Both the position numbers and the translations under genes were made by a program. This document shows positions 13,001-29,964 of a stretch of 64,000 nucleotides of DNA, piece after piece. Positions within the stretch are counted from its first letter, which is position 1, and each line of letters starts with the position of its first letter. This DNA comes from Klebsormidium nitens (Eukaryota > Streptophyta > Klebsormidiophyceae > Klebsormidiales > Klebsormidiaceae): the NCBI GenBank assembly GCA_000708835.1, contig DF236990.1, positions 236,173-300,172 on the forward strand. Direction: 5' to 3'. The notes beneath the pieces are model-generated. The model had not been told where the DNA came from, searched no databases, and was given only the letters and a program-made list of their open reading frames with translations.

Positions 13001-16000
13001 GTTTCGGACTGCGGACACCGACGAGCCGGTGAGTCGGGCGTCCGGAACGTGCCGTTGTGCATCACATATTTGGTAATGTTGTCAAAGTTATGCAAAACCG
13101 CACAGCACCCTGCTAATCTCAGGGGAACGACTCTCCTCGGATTGTGGCTCTTCTATTTCAACTCTGAAACTGAAAGCAGAAGCTGAAAGCAAACACGGCC
13201 TTGAAGGATGTGGCTTCGGCACTGTTCCTCAGAGTGGCCTGGTTTGTCTACAGGTTTCGCGCAATGCACCTAGCGTCCCGCCGCTTTGAGGGAACTTGTG
13301 CTGGCGCAAAGCCTCCGAGTTCTGCGCCTGCAACCGCCTTTCAAGCTCGTATTCTACTATTTACCCTGAGGAGATCCTTGGTACCACTGCACGTTGAGAG
13401 TAATCGATATCCCCATGCAGCTTTTCGTCCTTCTGCTGACGTCACTCTGTCTTTCCAGGCTGTGGTCGGCTTACCGCTCAACAACACCGAGCTCTGCGCC
13501 TCCAACGGCCTCCCAAGCTCGCATTCTGCTTTTCGAAAGCCTACTCGTATTTTACAATGCCTGAGGAGATCCTTGGTGTCACTGCACGTCAGGAGTGAAT
13601 GGTGTCCCCAGCTTTTCGTCCTTCCGCCGACGTCACTCTGTCTTTCCAGGCCGTGTTCGGGCTCTTGCTTAAAATCACCGAGCTCCGCGCCTCCAACCCC
13701 CTTCGAACTCGTTTTTTGCTTTCTACACTCTACTCAAATCAACACTCCCTGAGGACATTGTTGGTCAGGAGTAAATGGTGTCCCCAGCTTCTCGTCCTTC
13801 TGCTGACGTCACTCCGTCTTTCCAGGCCGTGTTCGGCTTCTCGCTCGACATCACCGAGCTCCGCGCCTCCAACCCCCTTCGAAGCTCGTTTTCTGCAATC
13901 TACGCTCTACTCAAATCCACACGCACTGAAGAGATCTTGATCAAAGAGTGAATTGTGTCTCCAGCTTCTCGTCGCTCTGCTGACGTCACTCTGTTTTCCC
14001 AGGCCGTGTTCGGCTTCTCACCGAGCTCCGCGCCTCCAACCGCGCGCTCCGCCGCAGCGAGGCCCGCTACAGCTCGTTCTTCGACCTGGCGGGCGTCGGC
14101 ACCCTCACCATCGGCACGTCAGCCGCCCACGTCATCGCTGACGTCAGCAAGGGCGCGTGCGACATGCTGGGCGCCTCTCCCGACGAGCTCGTCGGGGCGC
14201 GCTTCCCCGATCTAGTTGCCGCGGAGGACTGGGCGGCCGTTTCCCCTGAGCTGGACAGCTTTTTGGCGGCCGGCGGGGAGCGGTTCGTGCGGGAGGTGCG
14301 GTGTGTGAAGAAGGACGGGAACGAGCTGTGGGCGCGCATCACGGTGACCCTGGGAGGGGAAGATTTGGAGGGGTGAGTACTTGTCGAGCTGTTTCGAAGA
14401 GTTTGCGCGGTTTCTGGTTTGGTCTTGTCTTGTGATGGTGCGGTCCTTTGTTCAAAACAACTGACTTGCTGGCGGTTGGGACTTGAATGTCTCGCAATGC
14501 ACAACTTCTCTATTTGAGTTACGGTTCGCTCAACATAAGGGCTGCGATCCTGGTTTTGTTGTGTGCGGGTTTTGTGTCAGGAACTCTGTTTGAACCGCGT
14601 GCGTCTACCAGTGCGGTCTGAGAACTGTTTACCTATCGTGTTCTCTCATTTGCCAGGCGATTGACTATGAGGGGTGTCGAGTCCTGTGTCTCAAATGCTC
14701 ATAAGCAAGTCCAAATGCGGCGTGATCGTCGTAGGATTACTACCAATCTGGGCAGTACTCTCGCAAGGAAGGCAAACACTTGAATCAAATGTACCGTTCT
14801 TGAGAGTTTCGTCAAGTAAGGTCGAGGCAGATTTTCATTGCTCAGCGTCAGGGACTCTCATTCTGACACGTCGGCCATTGCAGACCATAGCTCTCTTACC
14901 CAAAGCCGTTGACATAGACCTCTTCCGCTAACTCCGCAGGTACGCAATCGTAATGATGGAAGACATCGGCGAGTCCAAGCGCTATCAGCAGCTCCTACAA
15001 CAGGAAGTAACTCGCTTCCAGGGAATCGTCGAGCACATGTCCGTGGGGGCGACGTTCTGCGAGAAAGGAGACGGGCCGATCCGCGTGTACTGCAATCGCG
15101 CAGTTGAAGAGATGCTGGGTTACTCACGGGAAGAGCTGTCTACGCTGCAAGCTTGGTTGGAGATCATTTGGGGCAAGGAGGAGGCGCCAAAGCACTATGA
15201 GGAGTACGTAGAAGGGCGGAAGAAGGTGAGGCAAAAGTCCGTAGAGCAAACTAGAGAAGCACCTGGGCTTGAAGTCGAATGGATGTGTCCTTCATGAAAC
15301 AATTCCTCCGACCATAAGATCGCATTCCTTGCTAATTGAGCGATTTTCGGTGGTCGCTGGATGAGCAATGCACGTCAAATTACCTCCTCAGGAAGATTCG
15401 ACGGTCAGCTTCTCTCACGTTCCCGGCCTGCCTTTCCGGTAGCCGTGTTTGTGCAAACCTCGAGACTATCCCGTTCGCACAATGCGAGGCTTACAGCTCC
15501 AATTAGTGAATCCTGGAGTATACTGGTACTCTGTACCATTCGACGATTCACAGTGGTCCAGGAGCGTGTGATCATAGGGCAGACAGGAGTGGTGCAAGTT
15601 GGGCGGCCTCTAGTTGTCTGAGTTAAGGGCGACGCTTGTCTTGCTTTAGCACAGGAGACAGACTGGCCCTTACGAGCGCACTAGTCCAGCCGTCAAAGAC
15701 GATAGCTTGCATACTAGGTTTTGGAAGGTTGTAGGGTCTTTGTAGACCTGAAAAGCCCCAGAACTCTGACACTCCCCGTAGAGTTCGAACATAAAAAACA
15801 GATTGCGTCACTATAAGACTTTTATTAATTGATTCCAGGGCACGCTGATGAGCCCGTCTGCGACGCGCCTGCGCACGATCCGCCGGAAGGACGGCGTGGT
15901 CCGCCTCTTCGAGTGCATCGGCTCCTCCTTCCCGGAGGGCGAGGTTTGGATCATCCATGACGTCACCGACCGTCAGGCGGCCGTTGAGAAGCTGGAAGCG

Positions 16001-19000
16001 ATCTTTGAGCTTTCCACCGACCCCATATTCGTGTTCATGCGGGGCACGATCCTCGACTGCAACACGGCGGCGGTGAAATGCCTGGGGTGCGAAACGAAGG
16101 AAGAGGTGCTTGGGAACTTCGGCCGGTTCTCGCCGGAGTTTCAGCCGGACGGGGAGCGCTCCAACGACAAGGCGCTGCGCATGTGCGACATCGCGAAGCG
16201 GCAGGGGGGCTGTTCCTTCGAGTGGCAGCACTGTAAACTCGACGGGACGAAGTTCCCGACGCAGATCTTCTTCACGGAGCCCAAAGTGCTCGGGGGGGCG
16301 GAGCACATGATTGCGATCTTTCACGATCCGACGGAGCGGAAGGCTGCGGAGGCGGCGCTCACAGCGGCGAAAGAAGCGGCGGAGGCGGCCAATCACGCCA
16401 AGTCGCAGTTCCTGTCGAATTGCAGTCACGAGATCCGGACGCCGATGAATGGTGTGATCGGGGTTGCAGAGCTGCTCCTTCGGACGGAGCTTTCCCCCGA
16501 GCAGAAGTCGTACGTGGAGACGATTCGCTCGAGCGGCGACTTCCTGCTAAACTTGATCAACGACATCCTAGATCTAGCCAAGATCGAAGCCAAGAACTTG
16601 CAACTAGAGGAGGTGGAATTCGGACTGTGGGCGGAGGTCCAGCAGAGCCTGGCGCTTGTGGAAATAAGCGCCCGGGAAAGGGGCATAGCCACCCGGTGTC
16701 ATATCGAAGGGGGGGTCCCAGATGCCGTTGTCGGAGACCCTATGCGGTTGCGGCAAATACTGATGAACCTCCTCAGTAACGCAATCAAGTTCACCCACGA
16801 GGGTTCGGTGGAGGTGTTTGTGAGTATGGCGCAAGAACTAAGGGGAGAAGGGAGTTCAGAGGGATCCCCCGACGAGGAGGTTGAGTTGCCGTATTTACAC
16901 CCGGGCATGCCGAGCGTTTTGGTGCAAGTCGAGGTGCGGGACACCGGGGTGGGAATACCCGAAGACGCAAAGGCGCGCATTTTCAAGGCGTTCATGCAGG
17001 CGGACAGCTCGACGTCTCGAAGATACGGTGAGCGGCTCTCAGCTTTAGGAAGAGGGCGAAGAAATGGAATACAAAGAAGACCCTCAGATGTTGACCTTGA
17101 CAAAGGGAATATGCACGGGACATGGTTGTTAGCCAACTAGTCTCTCGTCAGGTGGAGAGATGAATGTTTAGCGAACCGAGTCGAACATAAGTCGGACTAT
17201 TACGAGCCAGAAAAGGCGGGGAACAGCTGGTTCAGAGTAGCTAAGCGATGATGACGCTCCAGTGTACGTATGTTGCAGAGCATAAAAGCGCTGCTTCAGG
17301 AGCGGGAGTGCGTGCAAGGATCAACTTGCCGACCTTTTTTTCAAGTAGAAACGGCCTTGCCAAAGACGGCTCCTTTCCCGTGCGGTTCTTTCCTGAGCAA
17401 ATCTACCAAAATTAATTGAAGACACGCCAAACTTGCACCGGATTTAACGTGGTCGATTCAAAGCTGGACAAGCCTCTCTGTTCGAACCTTCGGAAACCCA
17501 CCGACAGAGAAGTTCCGGGAAGAGCTGAGCGGAATGCATCCGAAAGCGTTCTTATTTGCGTCGCTCGCTCTCGCAGGCGGCACCGGCCTGGGCCTTTCCA
17601 TCTGTCAAACTTTGGCCACCCGCATGGGGGGGCGCATCTGGGTCGATAGCGTTGTTGACCGGGGGTCCTCGTTCTTCTTCACTGTGCGCCTAGGGGTGCC
17701 GCCCGAGCGCTCGCCATCCGACCAGGTAAGGGAGCCGACGGAAAGCGACGAGAGCCAACGGAACGGAATCAGAGCCAACGGAGTTTGATTTGTATCTGTG
17801 AAATAATGGAGCCCAAGATCTCGTGTAGGACAAAGAAGACATAATGCTCTCGAAGGGGTTGTAATTAAGATACAAAAACTGGGCAGGAAGCCACATCAAA
17901 TGTTAGTCAATTTGACAGGTTGGCCACGACAAGGGCACAGTCTTTTTGGCAGGTCACGGCTAACGAGGGGTTTTGGTCAGGCGTCAGAATGGCGGGCAAC
18001 TATGGCGTTGCCTTGTAGATTTCTGAGTCGTTTGCCGCAAGACAGGCAGTCTGCTTCGAGACGTGTACTGTTCGAGCCTCTGAGCGATTACAACGTTTGA
18101 ACCAGATTGCATAGCATCCACCTCTTCAGGTGTGCTTGCTTTCGTACAGCGCGGTTGCTATTCATAAAACCAAACGCCAGACGTTTCCTCCGCTTGTGTC
18201 AATCTACTCTGTTGCTCGCATACTTTAAGCTCACCACTCCCACAACTTGGATATGCCAACCTGACCGAGGTCACCGGCACCTTATGCCGAGACGGGGAAG
18301 CTTGTCGGCAAACTGATCGCTAGGGTCCCAGATCTTTTCTCTCTGAAAACTGAACCCCTAAAATACAAATTCTTGTTCCTGTCAGCTTCGACCGAGGGGA
18401 GGTGCTCGGCCTCAGAAGCGGCGATGGTCCCCCTCCCCACGGTCCCTTCTGGACATCAAAGCGGATGCGCCGATCCTGGAAGCAACCGCAATCGACGAAC
18501 TTAAGGTGTTGGTAGCAGAGGTGAGGGCAGCTTTGGGAAATAAGAGTATCAGCCCTGATTCCGGAATTTTGCGATTCCGGACGGGTAAAGCGACAACCTT
18601 ATTCCGAACATAATAGATTCAGTCGGTAACTTGACACACGTTGTCCGGAATAGCGTTCGAAGCATCCGGAATTGGAGATGGTGAATGTCCCAGCATGCTC
18701 GGTAGACTGCTTTATTAGGTCCGTATTAAGATTTTTGCTTTACCCGTCCGGAATCGCAAAATTCCGGAGTTAGAGCCGATACTCTTATTTTGCTGGGTTT
18801 ATGTTTTAGGGGTCTAGGATTCAAGGGCTTCAGGTTTCTTATTGTGCTAGGGCTTGTTGGGTTGTCTAGGGCTTGTTGGGTTGTCAAGGCTTTGGCTTTT
18901 TGGCTTTTTGGCTTTTTGTGCCCCGGCTGCTCAAGATCAGAGCTTCTGAGTTGGATTAGCGGTTGAAAAGAAAGCCGTGTCCGCGATATCTGCAGCTAAG

Positions 19001-20605
19001 TCAAAGTTTGCGGACCTTGCCTCTTTGAAAGAGCGAGAAGCTGCATCGACTTTTTGCAGCTTTCCAGTGTTTGTCATCGACAATAATGCAAGAAAGAGAG
19101 CGCTTAGGGAACCAATCAACGGGTTCACATGTTGTCTTGGCGCAGAGCAACGTAGGATTTCTCGAAAGCGAAGTCGAAAAAGATCAAAGAAGGCACTTAA
19201 TCTGGTTGCTACTCCGCCGCAGGACAATAAGGTGAACCAGCTGGTCGCCTCGAAGATCCTCCAATCGCTAGGGTGCGATTTCGACGTCGTCGAAAACGGG
19301 GAGAAGGCGGTCGAAGCATGCGTCGACGGCCGCTATGACGTCATCTTCATGGACTGCCACATGCCTCACATGGTGAGAATGATTCGGCGAGAGTGACGTC
19401 ACCCCGTATGCCTGCCAAGTGGCGAGTCTGCCGTCATCCGCGGATGATGACACGTAACAAATCTGACAGTATGCACGGCACGCTGCAGGAGCGAGCAGAT
19501 GGTTTTCTTTGGAAACATTGTCTTGTCGGGCGAGAAGTGCCCCACGCACTAAGCATGATGTGATGCCACGAGCGAGGAATTTCCGCCGTTCGCTTTGTGG
19601 GCAATTGCAGCAGCTGTTGCGGAGGCGTTGTTGCCAAAACGTCTGACCTCCGGGGTTCTGAATTGTTCTATAATGTCACTTCGGGGTCTCGCGCTGTGGA
19701 TTTGTGGATGACGAGGTCCTGAGCGCGGGGTTTGGGAAGAAGCAGACAGAGCAGACGCAGAAGTGGCACTCTTGAATGTTACAAATGAGTACTGTGGTGC
19801 TTGCAACGCTTGAGATAGCGATCCAGTCGTCATCACTCCGTTCCATTCGTCTGCCTTTCATCAAAATATCATCGATGTCAAAGATTACGGACAGAAAAAG
19901 CAACTCACATTAACTTTTTGAATTATTGAGATTCAGAAGAGAACGCATTCTGTCGTCTCGACTTTCCAGGACGGCTACGAAGCCACGCGGAGCATCCGCG
20001 TGGAAGAGCAGAAGCGCGGCCGGCGCCACGTCATCATCGCCCTGACCGCGTCGGCGCTCGAGGACGACGCCCAGAAGTGCCTTGCCTCAGGTGCGCTTAT
20101 AACGCTGGGTTCCAGCGATACCTCAAATGCCTTCGAAACGATAATTCAAGGTTCTTGGCATGTTTGTACTCTCGGCATCTTCCGCTTCTCGCCTTTCCGC
20201 TTTTCCTGGTTGGAGATCCCACTTCCCCAAAATGCATCAAGAACGCAAAGGCTGAATGTCTAGTTATCTGGTCTGGAAATCTACTACAGCTTCGCATCTC
20301 GGATCCACAGGAACGCATAAAAGTTTTAATTGCAGCGAGTGTCATGCCCCTGTAAGTTGTGAGTGTTGATCAGGGTACTGGAATGTGTTTCTTACGTTGG
20401 GGAATGGTACTAGAGTACGTTCGAACCATTGTTTCCGTCGTCTGCATGACGAGGCAGTGAAAGACAGGTTGTTTTCATACTGACAAAGCGCCTTCCAAGT
20501 TGTTCTTAACTATGCATTTCGTTGGCAGGCATGGACTCTTTCCTGTCAAAGCCGGTCCGGCCTCAAGACATCGAGACGGCCCTTCAATCCTTCTTGCGGC
20601 CCTGA
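10073..20605 (+). CDS. Multi-PAS hybrid sensor histidine kinase with receiver domain
   Basis: Proposed exons: 10073-10168, 10591-10764, 11186-11998, 12792-13028, 14026-14372, 14940-15225, 15839-17027, 17577-17725, 18386-18520, 19223-19372, 19970-20090, 20529-20605. They give about 1,257 residues, in phase throughout. The first two exons are least certain: the first offers a hydrophobic segment (residues about 10-32) that could anchor the protein. Residues 90-340 are low-complexity. PAS-like units begin near 342 ([16 protein letters not shown]), 455 ([13 protein letters not shown]), 570 and 705. The H-box [18 protein letters not shown] puts the phospho-His near 848. N-box ([17 protein letters not shown]), G1 (DTGVGIP) and G2 (GGTGLGLS) are intact. 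The C-terminal receiver has EDN, the phospho-acceptor Asp near 1186 ([13 protein letters not shown]) and SKPV. It should autophosphorylate and pass phosphate to its own receiver, then probably to HPt proteins. The ligand is unknown; no CHASE, GAF or phytochrome domain is seen. The acceptor of the 14026 exon is ambiguous because of a tandem acceptor array. Confidence 0.85.
13251..14025 (+). repeat. Tandem array of intron end plus exon start in the kinase gene
   Basis: Four clear units of about 176-191 bases. Each carries the stretch TTTCCAG|GCxGTGxTCGGC followed by CACCGAGCTCxGCGCCTCCAAC. The AG dinucleotides end at 13458, 13649, 13825 and 14002; an older, diverged unit starts near 13253. Only the last unit runs on into the real PAS exon. 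Units at 13649 and 13825 would read the coiled-coil start AVFG...ITELRASN in frame. The last unit lacks 10 bases there, so its ancestral acceptor at 14002 is out of frame. The acceptor that keeps frame is probably the AG at 14025. Confidence 0.85.
18541..18787. mobile_element. MITE-like inverted-repeat element in a kinase intron
   Basis: A 247-base element with terminal inverted repeats of 51 bases (18541-18591 and 18737-18787) that match at 47 positions. Both ends begin TA-AGAGTATC, so a TA target duplication (Tc1/mariner style) fits, although palindromic ends make the exact border uncertain. It has no ORF and is a non-autonomous element. It sits inside the intron just before the receiver-domain exon and leaves the splice sites intact. 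Confidence 0.8.
18847..18918. repeat. Short tandem repeats in a kinase intron
   Basis: Two copies of a 19-base unit (CTAGGGCTTGTTGGGTTGT) are followed by about three copies of TTGGCTTTTT. It is simple repeat material 60 bases downstream of the MITE. Confidence 0.75.
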
Positions 20606-21876
20606 TTTGGTTGCGAGCTTTGAACTTCTTACACTTTGCCATAGATTGACTTATACGCCGGGCCGGGCCTAAGATGCCAAGCGGGCATCCCTAGGACAAA
20701 CCTGGCTTTTGCCTCTTGCATCGTCAAAGCAACCCATAGAGTAGGCACTTAAATGCGCCAATCTGTCTTGGCGGAGTCACTGTGTGTTGGCTTAAAAGCC
20801 ACTTTTGCTCTAAACGTCGAGTCCCATGATGCATTCGAGCTAGTGTAGTATGTTACAATTCAATCAGGTAGAGGACGAGATCAGTCGAGGCTCGTCTGCA
20901 ACCAGAAACAGGATTTTGTACACATCCGAACTTGTACAGATTGTTTTACGTACTAATCCTATACTGCATCAACTGTGAGTCCTCGATCATCATTTGCGCA
21001 GCGGATGTGAAAAGCATATGCTCCTACACAGCTGCACGCCGGCCGGCCGCCCCCTCATGCAACTTATAAGCTTTTGTACGGTTGACTAACTCACCAGCCA
21101 CGTACGGTCGCGCATCATGTGTAAGGTTCATGAGCCTGTTGCTTCGACCGAATCGATCCAGCCCAGGCCCGCCAGTCAATCTATAAATCAATATTTGAAA
21201 AGGGTACGTAGATATATCTGGTTCAATATATATAGTATACCGGCATTGCAGCATCGAATGGCATATGCATGCACTGATCGAGTCGCTCCGAATGCACATA
21301 CGTCAGTCACTGCGTTCAAGTAATATTATAGATTGGAGGTCTTCAGCGGCGGGCATGATCGACAACTTGAGCCCGACCGTACGCGGTTCAGGGGCCTATT
21401 ATAACCTTCTGGAGTCATCCAGATCTTGCAACAATGCAGACATCACATCTCAGGCTGGCAAACAAAGATTGGTGCAGAAATAGCAACGCTACTTTCAAAA
21501 CTGAAGTTTGTGCTACAACCGCGAGTCCAACTTATCATTCGATCAGCATGCCCGGATGTCAGCTCGATATATCAGCGTCTAGGTTGTCTTTTGCCCAGCA
21601 ATACACTGAGGTTGCACAAAGTTTAGAGTCTAGGTCAGCTGCATGAGTGAGATTAAATGGTCAATCCAACTATTGTCGTACTATGTTAGTAAGCCTATCG
21701 TAAGACCTCAATCGTCTCCTTTGACTGATCTGGGCATCCTTTCGGTCCCCAAAAACTTAACCTCCCTAGGAGTCTATGTCTATGATCTTTGATCATGACG
21801 GTATGCTTGCTGTGTGCTGTTGCAATATGCTGTCAAGCTACCGTGCAAGAAAGGAGGCTGTATTCACGTCGCTATA
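20606..21876. other. Convergent intergenic region, kinase to beta-amylase
   Basis: This 1.27-kb spacer lies between two gene 3' ends. It must contain both 3' UTRs and polyadenylation sites. I see only short spurious ORFs and AT-rich stretches (for example near 21200-21330) and no recognisable RNA gene or repeat. Confidence 0.4.
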
Positions 21877-28792
<6,916 letters not shown>

Positions 28793-29128
28793 CTCGCTCG
28801 GCAGATGATCTCGTGTGGTCAATGGCCGCCGTGATTGGATAAGTCATGACGCTGATCCATGCAAGGGGATCAGTCACTTTCGCTCCCGCTGATCACTTTT
28901 CTGTTTGAAAGTGCCCTGCTTCGATGCTAACTCAAAAGCGTGCCAGTGCTCTGATCGTCTTCTTGAACCAGGAACGCGCCGATGAGCGGGGACTATCCGA
29001 GTCAGCATCGCCATTGTTGCTTCCTGGAGAGCAGGAGCGCTTTTCGACCCTTCCAGGTGACAAGGACGGTCGTCTTGGTCGCCCTTCTTCTCAGATCTCG
29101 CAGGCGGCATAATGCAATGCCAACTAGA

Positions 29129-29313
29129 TAACTCTCGTGTGACCTAAGAGCCGTGTGACCTAAGATAGGCACCCGGGGGACGGGTGGGGTTGGTATGGTG
29201 GTTAGGGTGGGTTGGGGTGCGGAGCGGGTGATTATCTGTGTTAGGTTTTTAGTTTGAAGTGCCCGGGTAACTCGTATCTTAGGTCACACGCCCGTTAGGT
29301 CACACGAGAGTTA
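29129..29313. mobile_element. MITE-like element, 185 bases
   Basis: Terminal inverted repeats of 39 bases (29129-29167 and 29275-29313) match at 36 positions and begin TAACTCTCGTGTGACCTAA. Within each arm the word GTGTGACCTAA occurs twice. The core is G-rich and non-coding. TA at both ends fits a TA target duplication. Confidence 0.75.
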
Positions 29314-29475
29314 CACGTATAACTAGAGCGAGACAGTCTGATTCAACAATGAGACATATGAACGTGCATTCACAGCTCCTGAATTATAACTTATGTACAC
29401 TCTGAACCGTCCAAAGATGTAAAAGTTCTGACAGTGAGGTTTCTGGACGGCCGATCTGTTTCGATTTATGGTCAC

Positions 29476-29758
29476 GTACCGTAGTGGCACGACCCTCTCA
29501 CACCAAAACTAAATATTTTGGGCTTGTGTGGGAAAAAAAATAATTTCTGAACAGGCCTGTGTGAAATTGCGAAAGAAGGTAAAGCTGGTTAGTGTCGCGG
29601 TTACATACTTTCTGACTGCTTTATTTGGCTAACTGCCTAGGGTTTTCCCTTTGGTGTGAAATTTTGAAATTGGGCGATGGGCTGGTGTGAAAAAGTAGAA
29701 GCGAAAAAAATAACTGTTCGCAGCGACGAGGTGTGAAAGGGTCGTGCCACTACGGTAC
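29476..29758. mobile_element. MITE-like element just upstream of PEX5
   Basis: Terminal inverted repeats of 29 bases with one mismatch: GTACCGTAGTGGCACGACCC at the left end and its reverse complement ending at 29758. The inside is AT-rich with repeated GTGTGAAA words and no ORF. The right end is 207 bases before the PEX5 ATG, so it probably lies in the promoter or 5' UTR. TA is present at both borders. Confidence 0.8.
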
Positions 29759-29964
29759 TTACTAAACGCAAACCGTTGAAGTGACAGCAAATCATGCAAT
29801 GTCTTAGGCTCTGTACAGTGTAAGCGCTCAACCTAGTTTCTTTAGCTGACTCCTGCATCATGGTTCCAACTGTTCAGGGTGAACACGGCTCAGGGGGGAG
29901 GACGACAAGGAGTTCCTTTGCTGTGAGCAACGGAAGCTGCTGGTTGAGCTGAGCCGTGGTCATC

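Larger units (their letters stand above)
28793..29964. promoter_or_regulatory. Divergent intergenic region, beta-amylase and PEX5
   Basis: This 1.17-kb spacer should contain the promoters of both flanking genes. About 470 bases of it are two inverted-repeat transposable elements (29129-29313 and 29476-29758). The remaining sequence shows no clear ORF or known motif. Confidence 0.5.

Noticed and set aside
13201-13940. Plus-strand ORFs of 183 and 113 codons in the kinase acceptor array
   Set aside because: They read through repeated intron ends; the recurring peptides arise from the tandem DNA repeat, not from a protein gene.
15623-16429. 268-codon minus-strand ORF opposite the kinase exon
   Set aside because: It is the antisense shadow of a conserved PAS/kinase exon and has Arg/Leu/His-rich composition without motifs.
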